Program-made: the position numbers and the translations under genes
Shown: piece after piece, positions 47,291-57,001 of the stretch
How the letters are laid out: each line of letters starts with the position of its first letter
Numbering within the stretch: the first letter of the stretch is position 1
NCBI GenBank assembly: GCA_963678485.1
Contig: OY782882.1
Location: forward strand, 868,001-932,000
Reading direction: 5' to 3'
DNA: 64,000 nt
Source of the DNA: CALGYY01 sp963678485
GTDB taxonomy: Bacteria > Bacteroidota > Bacteroidia > Bacteroidales > CAIWKO01
Notes under the pieces: generated by a model
The model's database searches: none
Told to the model about the DNA's origin: nothing
Seen by the model: the letters and a program-made list of their open reading frames with translations, nothing else

Positions 47291-48049
47291 ATGAAGAGCT
47301 CAATTCTGTGTTTTTTTCTGAGCTTGACTTTACTTACTTTTTCAAGCACCCTCTTTGCGCAAACAGAGGAGCGTCCACAGTATGCACCTCGCTCGGATAA
47401 ACATCGCAATGTTAGGGATGAACTGGGACGCAAACAAGGGCTTTGGAAATATTATTCCCGGGAACGGGTGGTCCTATATGAGATTACATTTTTGAATGAT
47501 GTAAAACATGGTCCTTTTGTACGCCACAATTCGTACAATGGTATCATCATGGAAGAATCAAATTTCTTCAATGGTAAACGCGACGGCGATTACAAGCGAT
47601 ATAATTACAACGGGACATTAGTGCAGGAAGGAGCATACTCCATGGGACGCAAAACCGGTTCCTGGGTGACGTATTATGTCGTTAATGGAGAAAAACGCAC
47701 TGAAGGCGCATACGACAATAATGGCAAGCGCGATGGCACCTGGAAGTATTACACCTCCAAAGGAACCATGAAAGCGGAAGGCGATTACGTTAAAGGTCTC
47801 CGTGAGGGCAAATGGATAATATATAGCGCTGATGGCTCTACATCAGAAGAGAAGAAATTCTCAAACGGCAAAGAAATCGGTGTTGTGTCAACTTCGCAAG
47901 CACCTAAAAAGAAAAAACCTACCGGGCCAAAAACTACGCCTCCAACAAATCAAACCCCTGGTAATCCTCCTAATCAGCAAGCTCCTGCGAATCAGCAAAC
48001 ACCCGGAAATCAGCAAGCACCTGCCAATCCTCAGACACCAACCAATTAG
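47291..48049 (+). CDS. Secreted MORN-repeat protein with Pro/Gln-rich tail
   Basis: The 252-residue protein has a signal peptide (about 1-24, ...LFAQ). About six MORN-variant repeats follow (about 45-200, for example KRDGTWKYYTSKGTMKAEGDY). The C-terminus (about 210-252) is low complexity with a 5-residue period (NQQ-A/T-P). Such repeats occur in Bacteroidota YwqK-type proteins of unknown role, often surface-exposed. It stands alone with its own promoter and converges on engB. Confidence 0.8.
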   Translation: MKSSILCFFLSLTLLTFSSTLFAQTEERPQYAPRSDKHRNVRDELGRKQGLWKYYSRERVVLYEITFLNDVKHGPFVRHNSYNGIIMEESNFFNGKRDGDYKRYNYNGTLVQEGAYSMGRKTGSWVTYYVVNGEKRTEGAYDNNGKRDGTWKYYTSKGTMKAEGDYVKGLREGKWIIYSADGSTSEEKKFSNGKEIGVVSTSQAPKKKKPTGPKTTPPTNQTPGNPPNQQAPANQQTPGNQQAPANPQTPTN

Positions 48050-48119
48050 TGTCTGTCAAATAAAGTTTATCTAGGTTTTTCAATTATTGGCGCAGAGTCG
48101 GTCGTCCTTGGCAAAAACA

Positions 48120-48743
48120 CTACTTTTTGCCAGTCCCCTCGTGTTCTGCATAAAGCTTGTTCAGTTTCTCAATAAAATCGAGCAACTCCTCTCCTCCTGC
48201 TTTGGTTTCAGAGGAAGTAACAAACACTTCGGGTAAATATTCCCAAATCTCTAATAATGCATTACGATAGGCATCAAGATTTTGCTTGAGTTCCCTGGGT
48301 TTGAGCTTGTCGGCCTTGGTAAAAACCATAGAAAACGGTACCTGATTCATTACCATTTCGTTCATAAAATCAAGGTCGATTTTCTGAGGGCTGAGACGGG
48401 CATCAAGCAACATAAACGTATTAACCAGCGTTTCCCTTTTAATTAAATAATTTGAAATCATTGGACCCCAGCTTTTTTGTGCCTTTTGTGCTACGCGTGC
48501 ATAGCCAATGCCTGGTAAATCCACGAGATACCAACTTTCGTTGATAAGAAAATGATTAATTAACTGCGTCTTCCCCGGTGTGGACGAGGTCTTTGCCAAG
48601 GTCCTTCGATCAGTCAGCATATTGATGAGCGAAGATTTGCCAACATTACTGCGACCAATGAATGCGTATTCCGGAAGCTTGTCCGTCGGGCACTCCTGAT
48701 ACATTTTGCTGCTTTTTACAAAAACAGCGGTTTTCATCAACAT
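48120..48743 (-). CDS. engB: Ribosome biogenesis GTPase EngB/YihA
   Basis: The 207-residue protein has all GTPase boxes: G1 GRSNVGKSSL, G2 TPGKTQ, G3 DLPGIGYA and G4 TKADK, with the family's late SSETKAGGEEL. It assists 50S ribosomal subunit assembly. ATG 48743 or 48737 could be the start. It is 21 bp after the acyltransferase pair and probably co-transcribed with it. Confidence 0.94.
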   Translation of the reverse strand: MLMKTAVFVKSSKMYQECPTDKLPEYAFIGRSNVGKSSLINMLTDRRTLAKTSSTPGKTQLINHFLINESWYLVDLPGIGYARVAQKAQKSWGPMISNYLIKRETLVNTFMLLDARLSPQKIDLDFMNEMVMNQVPFSMVFTKADKLKPRELKQNLDAYRNALLEIWEYLPEVFVTSSETKAGGEELLDFIEKLNKLYAEHEGTGKK

Positions 48744-48764
48744 GAGAATAAAATTAGTGAAGCG

Positions 48765-49697
48765 TTATGAATCCTTCTTGTACGTAAGCAGATGCCGCTC
48801 CTTCTTGTTCTCATATATATCTCCCAGTGTGATCAAAATACCTGTTTCTTCCACGTTTCCAAACTTTGCGTTAATGGAGGTTCCAAAAGTACGCATAGTG
48901 GACGTCAGATTCATGTAGGCATTAATCAAGGGAGGAATATGCTCATCCAGCTGGCGGAACGCCTGAATAAGCCTTTTGTAGTCAGATCCATAATTACCAC
49001 CATTGAATAAACTTTCAAGCTTGCGGAAGTCGGTTTCAATTTTTAATGGCAATGAGGGCTTTACGAGATTGTCTTTATCAGGAAAATATTTGAATAAAAA
49101 GTATAAGATGATATCTCTTGCCTCACGGTTAAAATGAGGATACATAGTCACCTTACCAAAAAAGTATTTCACATCAGGATAATCAACAATCAAAGCTCCA
49201 AGTCCATCCCAGAGATTATCCAGTGAAAATAAGCCCTTACGGCTATTCACCATCGGCTGATAATCGGGCTGTACAAAGCTTCTTCCCAATTCAATAGTAT
49301 AAGGAAGAAATTCAGTAAGAAAACGAGGAGAAAAATCGAACAGTTTGGCCGTTGCAATTTTAGGAATTCCATTTTCGTCTGCATCGGCCAGACCACAATG
49401 CAAAAAACGATAACCACCGACAATTTCCATAGAATGCGGATCCCACACGATTAACTGTCGATACGGATTTTCCTGAAGATCCAAATCATCCAAATCCACC
49501 TCTTCCCCTGTTCCTCCACCACCTCTGCGGAAGGTAATCTCACGTAAACGTCCGATTTCACGCATCACGTTTGGTGAATCATGGGCCGTGATTATATAAA
49601 TATTATTATTTCCATTGTTGGTATGTCGAACAAACTTTTTCTGAGTGAGTTCTTTTTCCAATAAGGCTTTGTCAACAGCGGGGATAATTTCTTTCAT
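48765..49697 (-). CDS. GlsB-like N-acyltransferase (hemolysin/OlsB-like GNAT family)
   Basis: The 310-residue protein shows the features of OlsB/hemolysin-type lipid acyltransferases: IGRLREITFRRGGGGTGEEVDLDDLD, QLIVWDPHSMEIVGGYRFL and TIELGRSFVQPDY. Bacteroidota use a GlsB/GlsA pair to make N-acyl glycine and then di-acyl glycine lipids, and this gene is directly downstream of a PlsC-like partner. Ornithine as acceptor cannot be excluded. The translation start at ATG 49697 is 3 bp after the upstream stop, so the two are coupled. Confidence 0.8.
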   Translation of the reverse strand: MKEIIPAVDKALLEKELTQKKFVRHTNNGNNNIYIITAHDSPNVMREIGRLREITFRRGGGGTGEEVDLDDLDLQENPYRQLIVWDPHSMEIVGGYRFLHCGLADADENGIPKIATAKLFDFSPRFLTEFLPYTIELGRSFVQPDYQPMVNSRKGLFSLDNLWDGLGALIVDYPDVKYFFGKVTMYPHFNREARDIILYFLFKYFPDKDNLVKPSLPLKIETDFRKLESLFNGGNYGSDYKRLIQAFRQLDEHIPPLINAYMNLTSTMRTFGTSINAKFGNVEETGILITLGDIYENKKERHLLTYKKDS

Positions 49698-49700
49698 TTT

Positions 49701-50594
49701 TTAAACCTCTTTAGCGTTAAACTCCAGTTTTGGCTCATGTTCGAGTCGGTAAACATGCTCTTTTATTTTCGATGCCCATACTGCATCACTGTAGCGCTTA
49801 TCCAGGGATTCTATGTTAATCGGCTTACCAAAAGTAATACGTATGGTTTTACCTTTTTGTCTGTACATCTCATCCACCAAATAGAGCATTTCTATATTTT
49901 GCTTAATGCCCATGCGCTTGCGGAAACGTGCCAGCTTATAAAAAAATTGTCTATTGTACCCATCAATATGTGCTGGAACAATATCTCTTCCCGACTTTTT
50001 GGACTTAGAAATGAATGTTTTTTTCCACTCAAGATCTTTAATCACTCCTTTCTTTTGCTTTCGCGAAACCAAGCCAGCAGGGAAATACAGGATTACTACA
50101 TCACGATTAAAGGTCTGATCAAACAAGCGAATGTTTTCCGCATTACTTCCGTGTTTATTTACAGGAATAAAAACTTCTTGCAGATTTTTAACATTCATCA
50201 GTAAATCATTCACAGGAAAAAGTATGTCCTTTCGTACTTTGCTGGCTGCTGTAATTAAGGCAATTCCATCCAATCCGCCTAAGGGATGATTAGCAGCAAT
50301 CAAATATCGCCCCTCGCGTGGAATATTTTCCAGACCCTCTGCAACTACAGTAATTCCGAAAAACTCGATGATTTTATGTGCGAAATCCAAACCGTACCAT
50401 TGATTGTAATCACGAATGAACGCATTCATTTCATCCTGATGCAATGTTCTCTTCAGGTAACGGATAATGAAGCCCGGCAGCATCTTGAGTAATCGTGGAT
50501 TCTTACTCCCAATTACCTTATCAATGTCGATCAGCTTTTCCTCTAACTGTGTATCCTTCGCCAATGGTGTTGATTCCTGTTCCGAAGTATTCAT
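49701..50594 (-). CDS. GlsA-like O-acyltransferase (PlsC family)
   Basis: The 297-residue protein has PlsC motifs: NHPLGGLDG (a variant of NHxxxxD, the catalytic His and Asp), PVNKHGSNAENIRLF (motif II area) and YFPAGLVSRKQ (FPEG-like motif III with Ala for Glu). It lacks a long N-terminal extension. Coupled to the GlsB-like gene, it probably adds the second acyl chain in glycine-lipid synthesis at the inner membrane. An ordinary lysophosphatidate acyltransferase would usually keep the EG in motif III, so the change favours a specialised enzyme. Confidence 0.78.
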   Translation of the reverse strand: MNTSEQESTPLAKDTQLEEKLIDIDKVIGSKNPRLLKMLPGFIIRYLKRTLHQDEMNAFIRDYNQWYGLDFAHKIIEFFGITVVAEGLENIPREGRYLIAANHPLGGLDGIALITAASKVRKDILFPVNDLLMNVKNLQEVFIPVNKHGSNAENIRLFDQTFNRDVVILYFPAGLVSRKQKKGVIKDLEWKKTFISKSKKSGRDIVPAHIDGYNRQFFYKLARFRKRMGIKQNIEMLYLVDEMYRQKGKTIRITFGKPINIESLDKRYSDAVWASKIKEHVYRLEHEPKLEFNAKEV

Positions 50595-50649
50595 GTAAGC
50601 CAGTTTAAAATGATCAATTCCTGATCAGAATAATAATGCTTATATATTA

Positions 50650-50726
50650 CAAATTTACTAATAATTCTAAATGCCAAAAATACAGCGCATTCTGTTAATC
50701 TCAAAAAAAATTAACCCGCAAAGGTA
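50650..50726 (-). promoter_or_regulatory. Two candidate -7 boxes upstream of the glsA-like gene
   Basis: The minus strand reads TAAATTTG at 50650-50657 and TACCTTTG at 50719-50726, 55 and 124 bp before the start at 50594. They are in a 253-bp divergent gap shared with the ABC-F gene, in which I see nothing else. Confidence 0.5.
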
Positions 50727-50821
50727 TAAAAATTAGAAATACCGATGTTCAGCTAATGTTAAGTTTGGTCAACATTCATAAAGAAGGTGTGATTAATCCC
50801 TCTTCATAAGCGCGAACATTT

Positions 50822-50829
50822 TATCTTTG
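50822..50829 (+). promoter_or_regulatory. -7 promoter box (TATCTTTG) of the ABC-F gene
   Basis: TATCTTTG covers an in-frame TTG at 50827, so the coding start must be downstream (ATG 50848). Confidence 0.6.
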
Positions 50830-50847
50830 CACGCTCAAACGACTGCT

Positions 50848-52782
50848 ATGTTTTCTGTCAATCAACTTTCAGTACAATTCAATGGGAATTTCTTATTTGA
50901 TGATGTTTCCTTTATCATCAATCCAAAAGACCGTATTGGCCTGGTTGGCAAAAATGGCGCTGGCAAAACAACCTTGCTCAGAATCATGTGCGGATTGATG
51001 GAGCCTGAACAAGGCACTGTGGTACTACCTTCCGGGGCATCCTCGGGATATTTGCCTCAGGAAATGGAGTTCATCTCCGGTCGCAGCGTTTTTAATGAGG
51101 CACTCACAGCGTTCGACAAAGTACTCGCACTTCAAAAAGAAATTGAAAATCTTCACAAGAAAATCGCCGACTTCACCGATTATGAAGCACCTGTCTATTA
51201 TAAAAGCCTGGATCGTTTAACACAGGCGAATGAAGAGTTTAGTATGTTTGGTGGTAATACCATGGAAGCCGACACCGAGAAAGTCTTACTCGGCCTTGGT
51301 TTTGAGAAAAGCGATTTCACGCGTTCGCTCAGCGAATTCAGTGGTGGCTGGAAAATGCGCGTGGAGCTTGCCAAGCTTTTACTTCGCAAACCGGAATTGT
51401 TACTACTTGATGAACCTACCAATCACCTCGATATTGAATCCATTCAATGGCTGGAGGATTTTCTGATAAATTATAATGGTGCAATTGTACTGGTTTCTCA
51501 CGACCGCGCATTTCTTGATAATGTTACAAAACGCACTATTGAAATATCACTCGGAAAAATCACCGACTACAAAGCAGGATATTCCGAATATGTTGAATTG
51601 ATGATGGAACGCCGCGAACAGCAATTTGCAGCCTATTCAAATCAACAAAAACAGATTGAACAAATGGAACGCTTCATTACGCGTTTCCGCGCTAAATCAA
51701 CTAAAGCGCGTCAGGTAAAAAGTAAGGAAAAATATCTTGACAAAATTGAGCGTGTGGAAATTGACGAAGTTGATACTTCTGCAATCCATTTCCGCTTCCC
51801 GCCTGCACCGCACTCTGGGAAGGTAGTGGTTGAATGTAAGCAGCTATCGAAACGATATGGTACTCACGAAGTACTACGCAATCTCGACCTGGCAATCACC
51901 AGAGGCGAAAAAGTTGCGTTTGTTGGTCGCAATGGTGAAGGCAAAACTACGCTTTCGCGGATTATCATTAAAGAACTTGACTGCGACGGAACCATGGAAC
52001 TCGGGCATCAGGTGGCTATAGGATACTTTGCACAAAATCAGGCCGAGTTACTCGACATGAACAAAACGGTTTTCCAAACTATTGACGATGTTGCGGTAGG
52101 TGATATGCGACCCAGAGTGCGCGGACTACTCGGCAGCTTTCTGTTTGGAGCAGAGGCCATAGATAAAAAAGTCAAAGTACTTTCAGGTGGTGAAAAATCG
52201 CGATTAGCCATTGCCAAACTCCTGCTGACTCCCGTGAATTTACTAGTCCTTGATGAGCCAACGAACCATCTTGATATGGTGTCAAAGGATATTCTGAAAA
52301 GCGCTCTACTTGAATTCAAAGGCACCTTAATCGTTGTTTCTCACGACCGTGATTTCTTACAGGGACTTACCGAAAAAGTATTTGAGTTCAGGAATAAAGG
52401 CATACGACAGTATCATGGAGATATCTACGATTTTCTCGATGCGCGCAAACTCGAATCGCTGAAATCACTTGAGGTACAAAAGAAACAAAAAGCAGTCGCT
52501 ACACCTGTTGTATCAGTACAAAAAGTCTCATACGAAAAAAAGAAAATCGATAATCGCGAACTTCGCAAGCTGCAAAACCGCATCAAACACAGCGAAGATG
52601 AAATTTCATCACTGGAAGCCGAACTCAAACGTCTCGATGAAATTCTCTCTGCCCCTGACCTTCATCCGGGTTCCACTATCGATCAGGCCTTTTATTGGAA
52701 TTATCGCAAGGTACAGGACGATCTTACCCACCGCATGAGCGCATGGGAAGCTTTGTGTGCTGAACTTGAGAACTTTCAGTAA
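50848..52782 (+). CDS. ABC-F family ATP-binding protein
   Basis: From ATG 50848 (MFSVNQLSVQF) the protein is 644 residues. It has two ATPase cassettes with Walker A GLVGKNGAGKTTLL and GFVGRNGEGKTTLS, signatures LSEFSGGWKMR and LSGGEKSRL, a linker of about 80 residues, and a basic coiled-coil C-terminus (about 570-640). ABC-F proteins act on ribosomes; the Uup/YheS-like architecture fits a housekeeping translation factor more than a specific antibiotic-protection protein, but this is not settled. Confidence 0.92.
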   Translation: MFSVNQLSVQFNGNFLFDDVSFIINPKDRIGLVGKNGAGKTTLLRIMCGLMEPEQGTVVLPSGASSGYLPQEMEFISGRSVFNEALTAFDKVLALQKEIENLHKKIADFTDYEAPVYYKSLDRLTQANEEFSMFGGNTMEADTEKVLLGLGFEKSDFTRSLSEFSGGWKMRVELAKLLLRKPELLLLDEPTNHLDIESIQWLEDFLINYNGAIVLVSHDRAFLDNVTKRTIEISLGKITDYKAGYSEYVELMMERREQQFAAYSNQQKQIEQMERFITRFRAKSTKARQVKSKEKYLDKIERVEIDEVDTSAIHFRFPPAPHSGKVVVECKQLSKRYGTHEVLRNLDLAITRGEKVAFVGRNGEGKTTLSRIIIKELDCDGTMELGHQVAIGYFAQNQAELLDMNKTVFQTIDDVAVGDMRPRVRGLLGSFLFGAEAIDKKVKVLSGGEKSRLAIAKLLLTPVNLLVLDEPTNHLDMVSKDILKSALLEFKGTLIVVSHDRDFLQGLTEKVFEFRNKGIRQYHGDIYDFLDARKLESLKSLEVQKKQKAVATPVVSVQKVSYEKKKIDNRELRKLQNRIKHSEDEISSLEAELKRLDEILSAPDLHPGSTIDQAFYWNYRKVQDDLTHRMSAWEALCAELENFQ

Positions 52783-53023
52783 ATCATTTACTAAGGTTGC
52801 TAATGCAGTGTCGAGAGTGTAAACACTTTGCGACTTAAGCAAATTTTATTTCAATTCATTCTATTATTCAATCATATTTATCAATATGAATTGTATATAC
52901 GGTTTTTGTGAGTATAAAAACTCAACGACAGACAACCATTCTGTTTAAATTTGAGTCTATAGATTTTGTTCAGCAAAAGTGACGTTTCTGTATTTCCGAT
53001 TTCACCCTATTAATAATTACCCC

Positions 53024-55111
53024 ATGAAAAAAGCCCTATTCTCAGCTATTCTGATGCTCACCATTGTGACATTGACCCATGCACAACTTCAGGTGACTAT
53101 ATCTGGCGATCCGCAATTTTGTCAAGGTAGTCAAACTACCATTAACGCTGTTGCCACCGGAGGCACTCCTCCATATAACTATACATGGTCCAATGGGGTA
53201 AATACACAAAGCACTAATATCACCATTGCAGGAATGTATAGTGTTACCGTTACAGATATGATAGGTGATACCGTTAGTGCTCATACCCATATCATTATGA
53301 ATCCTACACCCGCAGCAACCATTACACCCGCCAATGCTAACGTATGTTTCGGCGAATGTACTTCAATCACCGCCAGCTGTAATCAAGGCTTTTGTACATA
53401 TTTCTGGAGTCCGGGATTACTTACAGGAAATCCGGTAACTGTGTGCCCCACAGGAACAACAACATATACCCTAACCATGAATAATAACGGATGCACTGCT
53501 ACACAATGCATCACGATAACGGTTACGCCAAATCCAATTGTTAATGCTCAGGTTTCGCCGGCTATGATTTGTGCCGGAGATACAGCCTTTCTTTCAGCAA
53601 CAGGTACGGCAACATACTACACTTGGAATACATCATGGACAGGGGGAGTACAGGGTGCTGTTATGCCTACCGGAACAACTACCTATACCGTAACAGGAAG
53701 CAATGCTATCGGATGTACAGCGACAGACAATATCACTGTTGCAGTGACAGCCTGTTCTTCTCTATTAACCAAGGCTGGAATAGTATATAATGATTTGAAC
53801 GATAATGGGGTCAAAGATCCGGGTGAACCAGGAATACCCGGCAAGATCATCGTTCAGGATCCTTTCCCTTATTATTTCTCAACGAATGCAATGGGAGAAT
53901 ACCAAGCCTATTATGATACAGGAACCTACAATCTAAGCCTTCTACAGCTTTCATCATTCTGTAATGCGAATCCCGCTACCCTTGTGTTGACGGGTTTTAG
54001 CGACACCCTAAACGATTTTGGATTGCATTGCATAAACGTACTTGATGTGCAGGCAGCAGTCATCACAAATATTGTTCGACGAGGATTTCAAACAACTTAT
54101 TTTATTAGCTATAAGAACAATGGATCTATAGCAACAAACGGAGATGTGTATTTTAAGTACGATCCAGCGCTGAATTATTCGAGCAGCTATCCGACATTTA
54201 GCGCACAAAACAATGACACCCTTGTCTGGGCTTACTCAAACCTTACAGAAGGTGAAAGCAGGCTGATAGCAATAACTTTCGATGTTCCACTTTCTACTCA
54301 GCTTGGTGACTCAGTGCATACGACTGTCTGGATTACTCCAATAGCAGGCGACACTATCCCTGCAAACAATGTATATAATATTAGTCAGTGCATTGTAGGC
54401 TCCATGGATCCAAATTACAAAGAGGTATCATCTACCATCCTAACACCAGCGCAAGTGCTTACTCAACCTGATTTGTACTACACGCTGCATTTTCAAAACA
54501 CAGGAAATGATACGGCAATCAACATTGTGATTAAAGATTCTCTTTGCAATAAATTAATAATCCCAAGCATCGAAACCATCTCCTCCAGCCATCCCTGCAT
54601 CTTCAGCATCGAACCCAATGGCACTGCTGTGTGGACATTCAATCATATTATGCTACCCGACAGCAATGTTGACCTTGATGGAAGCAACGGATATATTATG
54701 TTCCGCATAAAAACCAAAAATGATATACAGGTAAACGACAGCATTAATAATGAAGCTAAAATCTATTTTGATTTCAATCCCGCAGTAGTTACAAATACCG
54801 CGACCACCATCATAAAGAGCCCGTCAATTGGCATAAACAGCACTGAGGCCGCATTTAACAGCTTGCTTAATGTTGCGCCCAATCCAACGAATGGAATACT
54901 AAACATTTCACTTTATGAGCAGGGAAGTACCAGCGCATGCATCCGGATTTTCAATTTCTCCGGTCAAGAAGTATATTCGGAAAAAATTGCAAACATCAAC
55001 GGTACTTTTGTGGCCACACCAGATATCTCCTTACTTCCTGATGGAGTTTACATGGTACAAGGAGTGACAGAGCGAGGGAGCAAAACACAAAAAATCCTCC
55101 TTATAAAATAA
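53024..55111 (+). CDS. Large secreted protein with PKD-like repeats and T9SS sorting domain
   Basis: From ATG 53024 the 695-residue protein has a signal peptide (MKKALFSAIL...THAQ). Two or three SprB/PKD-like modules follow (about 22-260; GGTPPYNYTWSNG), then an SdrD B-like segment (NDLNDNGVKDPGEPG, calcium-binding pattern). A DUF7619-like conserved repeat region has DPNYKEVSST, and a type A sorting domain lies at the end (NVAPNPTNGILN ... LPDGVYMVQG). It is a surface or secreted cargo of the T9SS encoded in this window. An upstream GTG (52979) is open but is not a plausible start. An isolated gene; function unknown. Confidence 0.85.
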   Translation: MKKALFSAILMLTIVTLTHAQLQVTISGDPQFCQGSQTTINAVATGGTPPYNYTWSNGVNTQSTNITIAGMYSVTVTDMIGDTVSAHTHIIMNPTPAATITPANANVCFGECTSITASCNQGFCTYFWSPGLLTGNPVTVCPTGTTTYTLTMNNNGCTATQCITITVTPNPIVNAQVSPAMICAGDTAFLSATGTATYYTWNTSWTGGVQGAVMPTGTTTYTVTGSNAIGCTATDNITVAVTACSSLLTKAGIVYNDLNDNGVKDPGEPGIPGKIIVQDPFPYYFSTNAMGEYQAYYDTGTYNLSLLQLSSFCNANPATLVLTGFSDTLNDFGLHCINVLDVQAAVITNIVRRGFQTTYFISYKNNGSIATNGDVYFKYDPALNYSSSYPTFSAQNNDTLVWAYSNLTEGESRLIAITFDVPLSTQLGDSVHTTVWITPIAGDTIPANNVYNISQCIVGSMDPNYKEVSSTILTPAQVLTQPDLYYTLHFQNTGNDTAINIVIKDSLCNKLIIPSIETISSSHPCIFSIEPNGTAVWTFNHIMLPDSNVDLDGSNGYIMFRIKTKNDIQVNDSINNEAKIYFDFNPAVVTNTATTIIKSPSIGINSTEAAFNSLLNVAPNPTNGILNISLYEQGSTSACIRIFNFSGQEVYSEKIANINGTFVATPDISLLPDGVYMVQGVTERGSKTQKILLIK

Positions 55112-55131
55112 GACACGAAGAACTAAAAATA

Positions 55132-55143
55132 TTGTGGCCACAA
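55132..55143. repeat. 12-bp perfect palindrome TTGTGGCCACAA
   Basis: TTGTGGCCACAA reads the same on both strands, 21 bp after the stop of the secreted protein. It is followed by AAGACGCCAAGGCA, which resembles degenerate repeats I associate with Bacteroidota intergenic DNA. No function can be assigned. Confidence 0.5.
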
Positions 55144-55254
55144 AGACGCCAAGGCATATTCCTATAGTGTTCAGGATAGGATATTTCTTACCACGCTTAC
55201 AACTACAGTTAAAACTTGCAATTAATAGTTGTAGCACCACATTCAAACTAATAA

Positions 55255-55560
55255 CTGATCAAACGGAAAAGTTGAGGAGTAAGAATACTATTCATAGAAA
55301 ACAATAGATTTTAAAATCTTTCTTCTACTACGAATACCACGAATGAACGCGAATGAGTTCCATTTGCAGCTATTGTCTGTAACATTGGCCATCAATATTG
55401 ATTACACTTATCAATCTTTTTGAGCATCCGTGTTTAAATAGTCTATCAGACCAAAACCATTAGTACTTTGGGGTTCTTTTACCGTATTGAAATTATGCAA
55501 TGCTAATGTTCAAAGCGTGTGCGCGGGCCTGTCAAAGCCAGCGGGCGTGGGCGGGCTGTG
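55255..55560. repeat. Dispersed repeat element, copy 2 (copy 1 at 6455-6770)
   Basis: Parallel blocks with copy 1 run in the same order and orientation: AAAAGTTGAGGAG, ATACTATTCATAGAAAA, CTACGAAT...CACGAAT, GCAGCTATTGTCTGTAA, CATCAAT, TTCTTTTAC, ATGCAATG, CAAAGCGTG and GCGGGCGTGGGCG. There is only one copy of the ~228-bp-like unit here, whereas the 5-6.5 kb locus has expanded it to seven. Confidence 0.75.
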
Positions 55561-55594
55561 AATCGCCAACGGCACGCAAATCCGCAAGGGGCCA

Positions 55595-55831
55595 GACAGC
55601 GGCTTTTTCGCTGTCGGCTCTGTCGAAAACGACAAAAAAGAAAATTCAATGAGCGAAATGAAGTTTATTATCACATTCAAGAACTGCCGTCAGTTGGCGT
55701 TTTCGGCACTGCCTTGCGTGATTTGCGGCTGTTGGCGAGAGCGGGGGATAGCATTTGGCCTGCCTGCGTGACGCAGTCAGGCAGGCTTTGACTAGAATTT
55801 TGGCTCCACCTTTTGTTCATGCAAAAGGTGG
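55595..55831. repeat. Cluster of three perfect hairpins in the 55.1-56.1 kb gap
   Basis: GACAGCG/CGCTGTC (55595-55615), GCCTGCCTG/CAGGCAGGC (55758-55786) and CCACCTTTTG/CAAAAGGTGG (55806-55831, 6-nt loop) lie in GC-richer sequence than the surroundings. None has a T-run on either side that would make it a classical terminator. The 90-codon open frame across them has no recognisable product, so I treat the region as non-coding repeat. The remaining gap to 56155 shows nothing further. Confidence 0.7.
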
Positions 55832-56155
55832 AATTTAAAGAATATAAACCACAAATTAAGTTGTGCTCTTATTAATTGTGACAATTCAGTATTGGTTTTT
55901 TTTAGTTGTGCTAAAAAAACGCCATAACTATTTGTTGCTCCTCAAAAATCCGGTTTAATCCCTAATAACCCATTTAATATAGTCCGAATATAAACTCAGT
56001 GGCTGCTCATAAAGCTCTCTCGCCTAAGGCGAGACAAGGCGTCCGAAGTGTTGGAGGGCAGGGTCCCACATATCATGTCGGGATGACTGCCAGATAATAC
56101 GAAGACAACCCAGCAGACGGACTTTATGGACAGACATTCCGAGTCAACCAAGAAA

Positions 56156-56968
56156 CTAACTCATTATACGCATTACAATCCAATCAAAGGTGCGGTCGCA
56201 GAGTAACCATCTGAAGAAGAGTGCTGGTTTTGCACCCATACCAGCGGCGTAGCGAGTTTTAGGTCTGCGCGCATTTACCGCACGGGCAATGACCTTAGCT
56301 ATAACAATCGGCTTGGAGCCTTTGCGATCAGCTGATTCCATCACAAGTAAATGCCGCTTAACTAAAGGGCCATAAGCTGTATTGCCCGAAACTTTTGCCA
56401 TGCTGTCTCTGGCAATAGTATTCCATTCTGTATAGATTGCTCCGGGCTCAATGAGGACTACGTCAATACCAAATTGTTTCAATTCCAAACGCATGCAATC
56501 GCTAAGGCCTTCAACAGCATGCTTTGTAGAATGATACCATGCCCCGTGTGGTTGAGCCATTTTACCTGCAATTGAAGAGATATTAATAATTCGCCCCGAC
56601 TGTTGTGCACGCATCACGGGCAAGACCAACTGTGATAAGCGGGCTAGGCCAAACAGATTCACTTCAAATTGCATTTTTGCCTCACTCATGGGCACATCTT
56701 CAACTGATCCAAACGAACCATAACCTGCATTATTAACTAATACGTCAATTCGTTTTTCAGTCTCTATGATTTCGCTAACACCTTTCACCATTGACGCATC
56801 ATCAGTGACATCCATCGCTATTAGCTTCACTCCTGCATCTTTCAAATCCTGCATTTTCTCGAGACGACGTGCTGCACCGTAAACGATGTAGCCCTGACTT
56901 AACAATATTTTTGCGGCTTCTTTCCCTATTCCTGAAGAAGCTCCAGTAATCAAAACGACTTTTTTCAT
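56156..56968 (-). CDS. Short-chain dehydrogenase/reductase (oxidoreductase)
   Basis: From ATG 56968 (MKKVVLITGASSGIG) the protein is 270 residues with the cofactor motif TGASSGIG, NNAG, Ser in ISSIAG, Tyr-Lys in YHSTK, and an arginine after beta2 (RRLEK) favouring NADP. It resembles the SDR group annotated as oxidoreductase in Bacteroidota. The open frame extends 27 codons upstream, but the promoter box at 56994-57001 lies in that extension. The substrate cannot be inferred. Confidence 0.88.
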   Translation of the reverse strand: MKKVVLITGASSGIGKEAAKILLSQGYIVYGAARRLEKMQDLKDAGVKLIAMDVTDDASMVKGVSEIIETEKRIDVLVNNAGYGSFGSVEDVPMSEAKMQFEVNLFGLARLSQLVLPVMRAQQSGRIINISSIAGKMAQPHGAWYHSTKHAVEGLSDCMRLELKQFGIDVVLIEPGAIYTEWNTIARDSMAKVSGNTAYGPLVKRHLLVMESADRKGSKPIVIAKVIARAVNARRPKTRYAAGMGAKPALFFRWLLCDRTFDWIVMRIMS

Positions 56969-56993
56969 AGAATTAGATAATTTGTGATATTCA

Positions 56994-57001
56994 CAAAGGT
57001 A
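56994..57001 (-). promoter_or_regulatory. -7 promoter box (TACCTTTG) of the SDR gene
   Basis: The minus strand reads TACCTTTG, 25 bp before the ATG at 56968. It fixes the start choice for this gene. Confidence 0.6.

Noticed and set aside
52979..53023. GTG start of the T9SS cargo protein
   Set aside because: A normal signal peptide begins at ATG 53024; the extra 15 residues are not signal-like.
55519..55791. 90-codon open frame on the plus strand
   Set aside because: It lies across the dispersed-repeat tail and hairpins, has no recognisable protein pattern and is rich in repeat-derived Arg/Gly codons.
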